Source of the DNA: UBA1764 sp045642565
GTDB taxonomy: Bacteria; Bacillota; Clostridia; Peptostreptococcales; Anaerovoracaceae
Assembly (NCBI GenBank): GCA_045642565.1
Contig: JAZUJE010000008.1
Span: forward strand, 62,001-126,000
DNA length: 64,000 bases
Direction: 5' to 3'
In this document: positions 51,133 through 58,646 of the stretch, piece by piece
How the letters are laid out: each line of letters begins with the position of its first letter
Numbering within the stretch: the stretch's first letter is position 1
Translations under genes and position numbers: made by a program
Notes under the pieces: generated by a model
Told to the model about the DNA's origin: nothing
Database searches by the model: none
What the model saw: only the letters and a program-made list of their open reading frames with translations

Positions 51133-51921
51133 ATGAAAAAGATTTTAGCAGTAATACTTGCACTAATAATGATCTTTAGTTTCGCAGCATGCGGAGAGAA
51201 AAAAGATGATGCAAATGTTCAGAAGTTCATTATGGGTATTGACCCAGAATATAATCCATTTAGTTATATGGGTGAAAACGGTGAGTATACAGGATTTGAT
51301 GTAGAAATTTGTAAAGCCGCTTGTGAAAAGCTTGGTTGGGAATTTGAAGTCTTTGGTGTTAACTGGGATGAAAAACTTGTACAACTTGATGCCGGTGAAT
51401 GTGATTGCGTTTGGTCTGGAATGACAATTCTTGATAGTATGAAAGAAGAAGGGTATGTAATTTCTTCCCCATACTATGATAGCACACAAGTTATTCTTAC
51501 CAAGGAAGGAAAAGGGATTGCAACATCTAAAGATCTCGCTGGTAAGGTGGTAGCTGTTCAGCTCGGTACTTCCGGAGAAGCAGCTTTAAATGGAGATTTA
51601 GTTGATTTGTCTAATACATTCAGTGATCTTGTTAGATGCGATAGTTTCCTTAAATGTTTCACAGAACTTGATGGGGATGCTGTAGATGCGGTATTTGTAG
51701 ATGCACCTGTAGCTGCAAAATATATCAATGGCAAAACAGGATATGTGTATATAGATGAAGGGCTTGCTTCAGAACAATATGGCATTGCATTTAGAAGTGG
51801 TGATCAGGCACTTTGTGATGCTATTGAAAAAGCTGTGGCAGAATTAGTTGCTGATGGTACATATGCAAAAATTGCAGAAAACTATCCTGATATTATAAAC
51901 AATTTAATTTTCTTACAGTAA
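51133..51921 (+). CDS. polar amino acid ABC transporter substrate-binding lipoprotein
   Basis: 262 residues. Signal peptide with lipobox FAAC (lipid cysteine at residue 20). The mature part has the amino-acid binding family 3 pattern: IMGIDPEYNPFSYMGENGEYTGFDVEICKAACEKLGWEFEV, CVWSGMTILDSM, VVAVQLGTSGEAAL and YGIAFRSGDQALCDAIEKAVAELVADGTYAKI. The ligand is probably a polar amino acid; histidine is possible given the racemase gene downstream. Confidence 0.88.
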   Translation: MKKILAVILALIMIFSFAACGEKKDDANVQKFIMGIDPEYNPFSYMGENGEYTGFDVEICKAACEKLGWEFEVFGVNWDEKLVQLDAGECDCVWSGMTILDSMKEEGYVISSPYYDSTQVILTKEGKGIATSKDLAGKVVAVQLGTSGEAALNGDLVDLSNTFSDLVRCDSFLKCFTELDGDAVDAVFVDAPVAAKYINGKTGYVYIDEGLASEQYGIAFRSGDQALCDAIEKAVAELVADGTYAKIAENYPDIINNLIFLQ

Positions 51922-51949
51922 TCAATTTTATTTAAATCTAATAATAGTG

Positions 51950-51982
51950 CTAAACCGGAAGTAAGCGTTACTTCCGGTTTAG
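51950..51982 (+). terminator. long hairpin after the binding-protein gene (no T run)
   Basis: CTAAACCGGAAGTAA and TTACTTCCGGTTTAG form a perfect 15 bp stem with a GCG loop. Without a T run it is more likely to protect the upstream mRNA from decay or give partial attenuation than to be a full terminator. Confidence 0.55.
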
Positions 51983-52014
51983 TGGCGTAATATATAAAGA
52001 GAGTGTAAGCTAAA

Positions 52015-52662
52015 ATGTCGCTACTGACAATGATAAATTTAATGGCGCAAGGATTAGGAAGAACCTGTGCAATATTCTTTCTTACTTTGATTTTTTCATT
52101 GCCCCTTGGTTTAATTATTGCGCTTTTAAGAAACAGTAATAATAAGATAATTTCTAATGTGGTTAGGTTCTTCATTTCTATTTTGAGGGGAACCCCTCTT
52201 ATGTTGCAGTTACTTGCTGTGACATATGGACCATATTATTTGTTTGGGGCGTCTATTTCTCGCAATAAATTAATCCCTGTAGTCATTGCCTTTGCAATAA
52301 ACTATGCGGCATATTTTGCAGAAATATATCGTGGTGGAATTGAAAGTATGTCAGTCGGGCAATATGAAGCTGCTCACGTGCTTGGATATAATAAATTTCA
52401 AACATTTACGAAAATTATTCTGCCTCAAGTGGTTAAAAGAATTCTTCCAAGTGTAACAAACGAAATTGTTACTCTTGTAAAAGATACATCAATTGCGTTT
52501 ACAGTTTCATATCAAGAAATGTTTACAATTGGAAAACAAATTGCCAATTCAGAGACAAGTTTTGTGCCGTTTATAGTTGCCGGAGTTTTCTATTTTGTGT
52601 TTAACTATTTTGTAGATATGGGAATGGGCCGTATTGAGAAATCGTTACAGTACTATAAGTAG
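52015..52662 (+). CDS. amino acid ABC transporter permease
   Basis: 215 residues, about five membrane segments, HisM/GlnP type: GRTCAIFFLTLIFSLPLGLIIALL, ILRGTPLMLQL, NYAAYFAEIYRGGIESMSVGQYEAAHVLGY (EAA loop) and PQVVKRILPSVTNEIVTLVKDTSIAFTVSYQEM. It forms a homodimeric channel for the binding protein encoded upstream. Confidence 0.92.
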   Translation: MSLLTMINLMAQGLGRTCAIFFLTLIFSLPLGLIIALLRNSNNKIISNVVRFFISILRGTPLMLQLLAVTYGPYYLFGASISRNKLIPVVIAFAINYAAYFAEIYRGGIESMSVGQYEAAHVLGYNKFQTFTKIILPQVVKRILPSVTNEIVTLVKDTSIAFTVSYQEMFTIGKQIANSETSFVPFIVAGVFYFVFNYFVDMGMGRIEKSLQYYK

Positions 52663-52671
52663 GAGGATGAA

Positions 52672-53364
52672 ATGGTTTTATTAAGTGCAAAAGAAATCAA
52701 TAAATCCTTCGGTGTTCACAGTGTTTTGAAGGATGTAAGTATAGAGGTTAATAAGGGAGAAGTTCTTTCTATTATTGGGCCTTCCGGGTCTGGAAAATCA
52801 ACTTTGCTCAGGATACTGACAGGGCTTGAAACAAAAGATGCCGGAACAATTGAAATTAATGGAACAACGGGATTGGTATTTCAACAATTTAATTTGTTTC
52901 CACATTGGACTGTTTTAAAAAACATTATTGACCCTCAAATAAATGTGTTAAAAAAGTCAAAAGATGAAGCTACCAAAATTGCCATGGATCTTTTGGGTAA
53001 AATGGATTTAGCCTCCAAAGCTGATTTTTATCCATATCAGCTTTCCGGTGGCCAACAGCAAAGAGTGTCAATTGTTAGAGCTTTAGCAATGAATCCTGAT
53101 GTACTTTTCTTTGACGAGCCGACCTCGGCATTAGATCCGGAGCTTACTGGAGAAGTGTTAAAGGTAATAAAGCAACTTGCATTGGAAAAGATGACAATGG
53201 TAATTGTTACACATGAAATGGCATTCGCAAGAGCTGTATCTGACTATGTAGTATTTATGGATGGCGGCTTTATCGTCGAAGAAGGAAAGCCTGAGGATGT
53301 TTTCGGAAACACTTCCAATGAAAGGACTAAGAGGTTTTTACAACACTACCAAGAAAGTTTTTAA
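52672..53364 (+). CDS. amino acid ABC transporter ATP-binding protein
   Basis: 230 residues. Walker A GPSGSGKSTLLR (about residues 36-47), Q-loop VFQQFNLFPHWTVLKN, signature LSGGQQQRVSIVRAL, Walker B VLFFDEPTSALDPELTGEV and switch VTHEMAFARAVSD are complete; GlnQ/HisP type. GGAGG before the ATG. The racemase-like gene starts immediately after its stop codon. Confidence 0.95.
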   Translation: MVLLSAKEINKSFGVHSVLKDVSIEVNKGEVLSIIGPSGSGKSTLLRILTGLETKDAGTIEINGTTGLVFQQFNLFPHWTVLKNIIDPQINVLKKSKDEATKIAMDLLGKMDLASKADFYPYQLSGGQQQRVSIVRALAMNPDVLFFDEPTSALDPELTGEVLKVIKQLALEKMTMVIVTHEMAFARAVSDYVVFMDGGFIVEEGKPEDVFGNTSNERTKRFLQHYQESF

Positions 53365-54015
53365 ATGATTGTTAGATATTCAATTTTAAATCCATCAGGA
53401 AATATAACGGCAATAGTACAGACACCTGTTAAAGAAAAAGACAGGTGTTTTGTTGCATCAAAAATTATGGAGCTGGAATCTACAGTCGAGCAAGTTGGAT
53501 TTTTAGATAGTAATGTTCTTAATATGGCTGGTGGTGAGTTCTGTGGAAATGCTACCCGGTGTGCGTCTTTTTTAACAGGATATAAAGAAATTATTTGTGC
53601 TGGGCAAAAAATTAAATGTGAAAATACTGCGGCATATTTACCGAAACAGTTAGAAGGAATAACGCATTACATTTTAGAATCTGAAATTGAAAACCCTGAA
53701 GCTTATATAAAAAAGATTGCAAATGGACAGGCAATAGGTTTAATGTTTTGGCATGAGTCGGAATCTAAACTGATACCACTGGTATATGTACCTGCTGTTG
53801 ATACGCTATTTTGGGAAAATTCTTGTGCTTCCGGGACTGCGGCACTTGCAACTTATTTATCAAAAAAAAGTAATAAGGATATTGATTTAGATGTGCATGA
53901 ACCTGGTGGGATTTTGCATATTACAACTAGCCCAGATGACAAGTATGTAAAACTTGATGGTAAGATTTCAGTTGATAAAGAGGGGGAAATATGTATTCCA
54001 GAACTGAACTATTGA
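53365..54015 (+). CDS. DapF-fold amino acid racemase resembling histidine racemase CntK
   Basis: 216 residues, shorter than DapF (about 275). Two catalytic cysteines are kept: C60 in GGEFCGNATRC and C154 in ENSCASGTAALA, with LNPSGNITAIV at the start and DVHEPGGIL near the end. From memory this pattern (NPSGN, EFCGNAT, WENSC, H(Q/E)PGG) is closer to the staphylococcal histidine racemase CntK than to DapF. It follows the amino acid importer genes with no gap, and tcdA starts inside its 3' end. The companions CntL and CntM are absent, so staphylopine synthesis is not indicated. Confidence 0.65.
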   Translation: MIVRYSILNPSGNITAIVQTPVKEKDRCFVASKIMELESTVEQVGFLDSNVLNMAGGEFCGNATRCASFLTGYKEIICAGQKIKCENTAAYLPKQLEGITHYILESEIENPEAYIKKIANGQAIGLMFWHESESKLIPLVYVPAVDTLFWENSCASGTAALATYLSKKSNKDIDLDVHEPGGILHITTSPDDKYVKLDGKISVDKEGEICIPELNY

Positions 54016-54665
54016 TAGGTAGCGAAAATGTTGAAAGACTAAAAAATACGAAAGTGCTTATTGCCGGACTTGGTGGGGTTGGGGGATATGTATTAGAAGG
54101 CTTAGCCCGAGTTGGTATTGGAGAGCTTGGATTATGTGATTTTGATACAGTTTCTATTTCAAATAAGAATAGGCAGATTTTAGCATTAAATTCAACTATT
54201 GGGCAGAAAAAAACTGAAGTTGCAAGAAAAAGGGTTGAGGATATTAATCCAGATTGTAAAATTACAGTTTTTGACATTAAAATTACAGAAGATAATATTA
54301 ATGATTTGAATCTTATAAAGTGGGATTATGTAGCCGATTGTATTGATGATGTTCCGGCAAAGATTGCATTGATTCGTACCTGTAAAGCTGCAAATACAAA
54401 GATTATCAGCTCAATGGGAACTGGGAATAAATTAAATTCTGATGAATTTAAGGTGACGAATCTTAAAAAAACTGAACAGGATCGTTTGGCAAGGAGCTTA
54501 AGAAAGCGCTTAAAAGATGACCCAGATATTGACTTAGATGTACTTTTTTCTAGCGAAAGTCCGTTGCAAGACCAAATTGATATAATCCCAAGTATTTCAT
54601 ATATGCCGGCTGTTGCAGGCTTGAAAATTGCGGAATTTATTATTAAGCAAATTATTGCATTATAA
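53991..54665 (+). CDS. tcdA: tRNA threonylcarbamoyladenosine dehydratase (TcdA/CsdL)
   Basis: 224 residues of the ThiF/E1 superfamily: RTELLIGSENVERLKNTKVLIAGLGGVGGYVLEGLARVG (nucleotide loop), DFDTVSISNKNRQ, DYVADCIDDVPAKIALI and SYMPAVAGLKIAEFIIKQI. TcdA turns t6A at tRNA position 37 into its cyclic form. Starts 25 bases inside the racemase gene with a strong AGAGGGGG site. Somewhat shorter than E. coli TcdA (268). Confidence 0.88.
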   Translation: MYSRTELLIGSENVERLKNTKVLIAGLGGVGGYVLEGLARVGIGELGLCDFDTVSISNKNRQILALNSTIGQKKTEVARKRVEDINPDCKITVFDIKITEDNINDLNLIKWDYVADCIDDVPAKIALIRTCKAANTKIISSMGTGNKLNSDEFKVTNLKKTEQDRLARSLRKRLKDDPDIDLDVLFSSESPLQDQIDIIPSISYMPAVAGLKIAEFIIKQIIAL

Positions 54666-54688
54666 TTCAATTTTATTCATTTAAACCC

Positions 54689-54717
54689 TTGATTTTAGAG
54701 GGATTCTGCGTTAATAT
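54689..54717 (+). promoter_or_regulatory. promoter of rpsB-tsf
   Basis: TTGATT (54689-54694), 17 base spacer, TAATAT (54712-54717). Confidence 0.6.
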
Positions 54718-54721
54718 AAAT

Positions 54722-54857
54722 CGTACGTTTTTTCGTATGTATTAATTATTTCACACACTTTTAGTCGCACGAAAGGTGGCTGTCACTAGGGCTAAAACTC
54801 CGGTGGGTCTTGCGTGCATGACATAAGGCTATTAGTGGAAGTTTAACCAGGAGGTTT
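54722..54857 (+). promoter_or_regulatory. structured rpsB leader (candidate S2-responsive element)
   Basis: The leader of about 140 bases is rich in structure. A first hairpin is CGTACG/CGTATG (54722-54739). Then GTC-GCACG (54764-54771) can pair with CGTGC and GAC (54813-54822, two-base bulge), while CACTA inside that loop (54784-54788) can pair with TAGTG outside it (54833-54837), an H-type pseudoknot just before the Shine-Dalgarno. Autogenous control by S2 is inferred from position only. Confidence 0.5.
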
Positions 54858-54861
54858 TTTT

Positions 54862-55590
54862 ATGTCTATAATTTCTATGAAAGAACTCTTAGAAGCTGGT
54901 TGTCATTTTGGACATCAGACCAGAAGATGGAACCCTAAGATGGCTCCATACATCTTTGCCGAAAGAAACGGTATCTATATCATCGATCTTTCCAAGACAG
55001 TTTATAAGGTAGATGAAGCTTATGAATTCATTAAATCTGTTGCTGCAAGTGGAAAGAATATTCTCTTCGTTGGTACAAAGAAGCAGGCTCAGACAGCTGT
55101 TAAAGAAGAATCTGAACGTTGCGGAATGTACTATGTAAACGAAAGATGGCTTGGTGGTATGCTCACAAACTACAAAACAATATCAGCAAGAATTAAGAGA
55201 CTTGCAGAAATCCAGAAGATGGAGCAGAATGGCATATTTGATGCTCTTACTAAGAAGGAAGTTGCAAAGCTTACTCTTGAAAAGGAAAAACTTGAGAAGT
55301 TCTTAAATGGTATCAAGGAAATGAAGGGCATGCCAGGAGCTTTATTTGTAGTAGATCCTAAGAAAGAAAAGATTGCTGTTAAAGAAGCTAAGATTCTTGG
55401 TATTCCTATTGTTGGTATGTGTGATACAAACTGCGATCCTGATGACGTTGATTATGTAATTCCTACAAATGATGATGCTATCAGAGCCGTAAAGCTTATT
55501 GCAGGGGCAATGGCAAACGCAGTTATAGAAGGTAAGCAGGGTCAGGATGCAAAGACTGAAGCTCCTGTAGAAGAAAGTAAGGAGGAATAA
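54862..55590 (+). CDS. rpsB: 30S ribosomal protein S2
   Basis: 242 residues, normal length. ISMKELLEAGCHFGHQTRRWNPKM, YIFAERNGIYIIDLSKTV, FVGTKKQAQ, ERWLGGMLTNYKTI, PGALFVVDPKKEKIAVKEA and DTNCDPDDVDYVIPTNDDAIRAVKLI are diagnostic. CAGGAGG precedes the ATG. tsf follows by 2 bases as in most bacteria. Confidence 0.98.
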   Translation: MSIISMKELLEAGCHFGHQTRRWNPKMAPYIFAERNGIYIIDLSKTVYKVDEAYEFIKSVAASGKNILFVGTKKQAQTAVKEESERCGMYYVNERWLGGMLTNYKTISARIKRLAEIQKMEQNGIFDALTKKEVAKLTLEKEKLEKFLNGIKEMKGMPGALFVVDPKKEKIAVKEAKILGIPIVGMCDTNCDPDDVDYVIPTNDDAIRAVKLIAGAMANAVIEGKQGQDAKTEAPVEESKEE

Positions 55591-55592
55591 TC

Positions 55593-56516
55593 ATGGCAGT
55601 AGCTATTACAGCAGCACAAGTAAAAGAACTGCGTGAAACATCTGGCGCAGGCATGATGGATTGCAAAAAAGCTCTCGTTGAGTGTGATGGCGATATGAAA
55701 AAGGCAATCGATTATTTAAGAGAAAACGGTCTTGCAAAAGCAGCAAAAAAGGCTGGCAGAATTGCCGCAGAAGGACTCGTAAAGCTTGCATTTAATGCTG
55801 ATGGAACATCCGCAGCTGCAGTAGAAGTTAATGCAGAAACAGACTTCGTTGCAAAGAATGAAGAGTTTGTACAGTTTGTTGATGATTGTGCTAAGCTTGC
55901 TTTATCAGCACCAGATAGTGACATGACAAAGTTTATGGCTATGTCAATGGCTGGTGGAACAGTGCAGGATGTTCTCACATCAAAGATCGCAAAGATTGGT
56001 GAAAACATGAATGTACGTAGAATTGGCAAGGGCAACACAGCTGGTTGTAAGTATGTTGGCTATGTTCATGCAGGTGGTAAGATTGGTGTTATCATTGGTC
56101 TTAAAACCGATGCTACAGCAGAAGAAGTTGCTGTTGTTGGTAAAGACGTAGCTATGCAAGCTGCATCTATGAGACCTCTTTATGTTGATGAGAATGGTGT
56201 TGATCCAGAATATATCGAACATGAAAAGGAAGTTCTTGTTGCGCAGGCTGCAAATGAAAGCCCTGACAAGCCAAAAGAAATTATCGAAAAGATGATTACT
56301 GGACGTCTTAAAAAAGAACTTAAGGAAGTATGCCTTGTTGAGCAAAAGTTTGTTAAGAACAACGACATGTCTGTTAAAGAGTATGTTGATAGTGTAGCAA
56401 AAGAAATTGGAAAACCAATTCAAGTTCTTGAAATGATTCGTTTCGAAGTAGGCGAAGGCCTTGAAAAGAAAGAAGAGAATTTTGCAGAAGAAGTTGCTAA
56501 ACAGATGAATATGTAG
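55593..56516 (+). CDS. tsf: elongation factor Ts
   Basis: 307 residues. The N-terminal UBA-like ITAAQVKELRETSGAGMMDCKKALVECDGDMKKAIDYLRENGLAKAAKKAGRIAAEG and the TDFVAKNEEF core motif are diagnostic. It exchanges GDP for GTP on EF-Tu. Co-transcribed with rpsB. Confidence 0.98.
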   Translation: MAVAITAAQVKELRETSGAGMMDCKKALVECDGDMKKAIDYLRENGLAKAAKKAGRIAAEGLVKLAFNADGTSAAAVEVNAETDFVAKNEEFVQFVDDCAKLALSAPDSDMTKFMAMSMAGGTVQDVLTSKIAKIGENMNVRRIGKGNTAGCKYVGYVHAGGKIGVIIGLKTDATAEEVAVVGKDVAMQAASMRPLYVDENGVDPEYIEHEKEVLVAQAANESPDKPKEIIEKMITGRLKKELKEVCLVEQKFVKNNDMSVKEYVDSVAKEIGKPIQVLEMIRFEVGEGLEKKEENFAEEVAKQMNM

Positions 56517-56531
56517 TTCAAAAATAAAAAT

Positions 56532-56601
56532 ATTGCAGGGGTGCCGAAAGGCTGAGATTAGACCTATACTTGATCCGGATAATGCCGGCGTAAGTTGCGA
56601 T
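56532..56601 (+). ncRNA. TPP (thiamine pyrophosphate) riboswitch aptamer
   Basis: The THI-box core is present: GGGGTGCC, GCC-GAAA-GGC hairpin, CTGAGAT, ACCTATACTTGATC, CCGGATAATGCCGGCGTAAG. P1 pairs ATTGCA (56532-56537) with TGCGAT (56596-56601), P2 GGT with ACC. It controls thiT through the following terminator. Confidence 0.95.
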
Positions 56602-56616
56602 CAAAATTAAAGATAT

Positions 56617-56644
56617 ACACCCCTGGGAAAGGGGTGTTTTCTTT
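56617..56644 (+). terminator. TPP-riboswitch-controlled terminator
   Basis: ACACCCCT and AGGGGTGT form an 8 bp stem with a GGGAA loop followed by TTTTCTTT. The CACCCCT arm (56618-56624) can instead pair with AGGGGTG inside the aptamer (56537-56543), giving an antiterminator when TPP is absent. The 3' arm also carries the ribosome binding site (AGGGG) of thiT. Confidence 0.85.
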
Positions 56645-57208
56645 ATGCAAAGTAACACGTCAAATACAAAAACATTAATAGAATGCGCCTTGCTGATTGC
56701 TCTTGGTACTATCCTTGCGCAGATAAAAATATTTAGGATGCCAAGTGGTGGAAGCATAACTTTTCTATCCATGGTTCCATTTATATTAATTAGCTATAGA
56801 CATGGAACAAAGTGGGGCGTGCTTTCAGGCTTAGCAAATGTCGCATTGCAAATTGCTATTAGTGGAATATATATGCCTCCGGCAGGAACTATTATAGCTT
56901 TAATAGGGTCTGTATTATTAGATTATCTGTTAGCATACATAGTTTTAGGTTTTGCAAATTTCTTTTCGAAGTTGTTTAAAAATCGAGCTTTTGGCATAGC
57001 TGCAGGTAGTGCTATTGTATGCTTTTTGCGATTTATTTTCGCCTTTTTGTCTGGTGTATTGATATGGGGCTCCATTACTAATGGTTTGTGGGATGCAATA
57101 ATCTATTCTTTTGGATATAATTTAACATACTTATTACCAGAGTCTATTTTGACGACTATCGCGATGTACATTCTTTATAAAAAGGCACCTGTACTATTTA
57201 AAAAATAG
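56645..57208 (+). CDS. thiT: ECF thiamine transporter S component ThiT
   Basis: 187 residues, six hydrophobic segments. TKTLIECALLIALGTILAQIKIFRMPSGGSITFLSMVPFILISYRHGTKWGV is the ThiT N-terminus, and the TPP riboswitch directly upstream confirms thiamine as ligand. Needs the EcfAA'T module encoded elsewhere. Expression should fall when TPP is plentiful. Confidence 0.93.
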   Translation: MQSNTSNTKTLIECALLIALGTILAQIKIFRMPSGGSITFLSMVPFILISYRHGTKWGVLSGLANVALQIAISGIYMPPAGTIIALIGSVLLDYLLAYIVLGFANFFSKLFKNRAFGIAAGSAIVCFLRFIFAFLSGVLIWGSITNGLWDAIIYSFGYNLTYLLPESILTTIAMYILYKKAPVLFKK

Positions 57209-57231
57209 GCATATATTTAACTGCAAAAGGG

Positions 57232-57253
57232 TTTTCTATCAATTGATAGAAAA
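57232..57253. repeat. 22 bp perfect palindrome over the pyrH promoter -35
   Basis: TTTTCTATCAA is followed directly by its exact reverse complement. The -35 TTGATA lies in its right half. It has no T run in a terminator position, so a protein-binding operator is more likely. Confidence 0.6.
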
Positions 57254-57271
57254 GACTAAAAATGGTATAAT
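57243..57271 (+). promoter_or_regulatory. promoter of the pyrH-ispG operon
   Basis: TTGATA (57243-57248), 17 base spacer, TATAAT (57266-57271) preceded by TGG, an extended -10. One of the strongest promoter matches in the window. Confidence 0.8.
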
Positions 57272-57272
57272 T

Positions 57273-57301
57273 ATTGAGTGGAGGAATCCACTCAATTTTT
57301 A
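57273..57301 (+). terminator. hairpin with T run directly downstream of the pyrH promoter
   Basis: ATTGAGTGG and CCACTCAAT form a perfect 9 bp stem with a six-base loop followed by TTTTT. The predicted transcription start lies within the 5' arm, so only read-through RNA from upstream would form the whole stem; it may end thiT transcripts while sparing the pyrH promoter. Confidence 0.6.
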
Positions 57302-57332
57302 GTATTTAGCTCTGGCTATAAGCGGAGGTAAC

Positions 57333-58037
57333 ATGGAAGCAAAATATAAAAGAGTGCTACTTAAGGTAAGTGGCGAAGCCCTTGCTGGGGAGACTCACAC
57401 AGGAATTAACGATCAAATGATGCTGAAAGTAGCCCAAGATGTTAAGCAATTAAGGGATATGGGTGTGGAAGTTGCCATTGTTGTTGGTGGCGGAAACTTT
57501 TGGAGAGGCAGAACGAGTCAAGGCATGGATAGAGCACAAGCTGATTATATGGGAATGCTCGCTACTTGCATAAATGCGTTAGGACTTCAAGATGCATTTG
57601 AGAGATGCAAAATTCCAACAAGAGTTCATACAGCAATTGAAATGAAAGCAATCGCAGAACCTTATGTTAGACGAAAAGCTTTGCGTCAATTAGAAAAAGG
57701 ATTTGTCGTTATCTTTGCAGCAGGACTTGGTAGTCCTTTCTTCAGCACAGATACATGCGCAGCACTAAGAGCTACTGAAATGAATTGTGATGTTATTCTG
57801 CTTGGAAAGAATATTGATGCTGTATATGACAGCGATCCAGCAATTAATCCAAATGCTAAAAAGTATTCTCATTTAACACACCAACAGGTTTTAGAACAAA
57901 ATTTGCAAGTTATGGATAGTACTGCGGCAAGTTTGTGCAGAGATAACAATATGAAGATTCACTGTTTTGGACTTGCAGAACCTAATGCAATTTTTAGAGC
58001 TGTAACAGGCGATGAAATAGGGACTATTATTGAATAG
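57333..58037 (+). CDS. pyrH: UMP kinase
   Basis: 234 residues. RVLLKVSGEALAG at the start, VAIVVGGGNFWRG, the uridylate-binding MDRAQADYMGMLATCINAL, and the ATP-side NCDVILLGKNIDAVYDSDP are diagnostic of bacterial PyrH. It phosphorylates UMP to UDP. CGGAGG precedes the ATG. First gene of the frr-uppS-cdsA-dxr-rseP-ispG unit. Confidence 0.97.
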   Translation: MEAKYKRVLLKVSGEALAGETHTGINDQMMLKVAQDVKQLRDMGVEVAIVVGGGNFWRGRTSQGMDRAQADYMGMLATCINALGLQDAFERCKIPTRVHTAIEMKAIAEPYVRRKALRQLEKGFVVIFAAGLGSPFFSTDTCAALRATEMNCDVILLGKNIDAVYDSDPAINPNAKKYSHLTHQQVLEQNLQVMDSTAASLCRDNNMKIHCFGLAEPNAIFRAVTGDEIGTIIE

Positions 58038-58048
58038 GAGGAAATGTT

Positions 58049-58603
58049 ATGTCAACTCCAAGAGAAAAATATGAAGAAAAAATGGCAAAAACTATTAATG
58101 TTCTCAAAGAAGATCTTAATAGTGTAAGAGCGGGCCGTGCTAATGCGGCACTTCTTGATCAAATTGTGGTAGATTATTATGGAACTCCAACACCGCTAAA
58201 GAATATGTCAAATATTTCTGTTCCTGATCCGAGAACTTTAATGATTACACCTTTTGATCCTTCAACGGTTAAGACGATTGAAAAAGCTATTCAGGTTTCT
58301 AATATAGGAATTAATCCATCAAGTGATGGAAAGGCAATTAGATTGGTAATTCCTCCTGTAACAGAGGAAACCAGGAAAGAAAAGACTAAGCAAATCAAAA
58401 AAATGGGTGAAGAAAGTAAGGTAGCAGTTAGAAATCTTCGCAGAGATGCAAATGAAGAAGTTAAGAAGATGGAGAAAAACGGCGAACTTACAGAAGACGA
58501 CGAGAAAGACGAGCTTGATGAAATTCAGAAACTTACTGATAAGTGTATGAAAGATATCGATAAGATTGTTGCTGATAAAGAAAAAGAGTTAATGGAACTT
58601 TAA
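58049..58603 (+). CDS. frr: ribosome recycling factor
   Basis: 184 residues, normal length. MAKTINVLKEDLNSVRAGRANAALLDQIVVDYYGTPTPL and the helical C-terminus (ETRKEKTKQIKKMGEESKVAVRNLRRDAN) are diagnostic. It splits ribosomes after termination with EF-G. AGGAGG precedes the ATG. Confidence 0.98.
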   Translation: MSTPREKYEEKMAKTINVLKEDLNSVRAGRANAALLDQIVVDYYGTPTPLKNMSNISVPDPRTLMITPFDPSTVKTIEKAIQVSNIGINPSSDGKAIRLVIPPVTEETRKEKTKQIKKMGEESKVAVRNLRRDANEEVKKMEKNGELTEDDEKDELDEIQKLTDKCMKDIDKIVADKEKELMEL

Positions 58604-58609
58604 TAATAT

Positions 58610-58635
58610 AGGGACAGGCTCCGGCCTGTCCCTTG
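58610..58635 (+). terminator. GC-rich hairpin between frr and uppS
   Basis: AGGGACAGGC and GCCTGTCCCT form a perfect 10 bp stem with a TCCG loop. The following bases (TGTATTGAT) are a poor T run, so this may be an attenuator or mRNA-stabilising hairpin. It ends only about 12 bases before the uppS start. Confidence 0.5.
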
Positions 58636-58646
58636 TATTGATATGT

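Noticed and set aside
53365..54015. Diaminopimelate epimerase (dapF)
   Set aside because: The protein is about 60 residues short, its start (LNPSGNITAIV) lacks the usual GLGNDF motif of DapF, and it sits in an amino acid transport operon.
55980..56423. 147-residue minus-strand frame inside tsf
   Set aside because: Antisense to a conserved gene with biased codon use; compositionally odd (rich in F and N) and no start signal.
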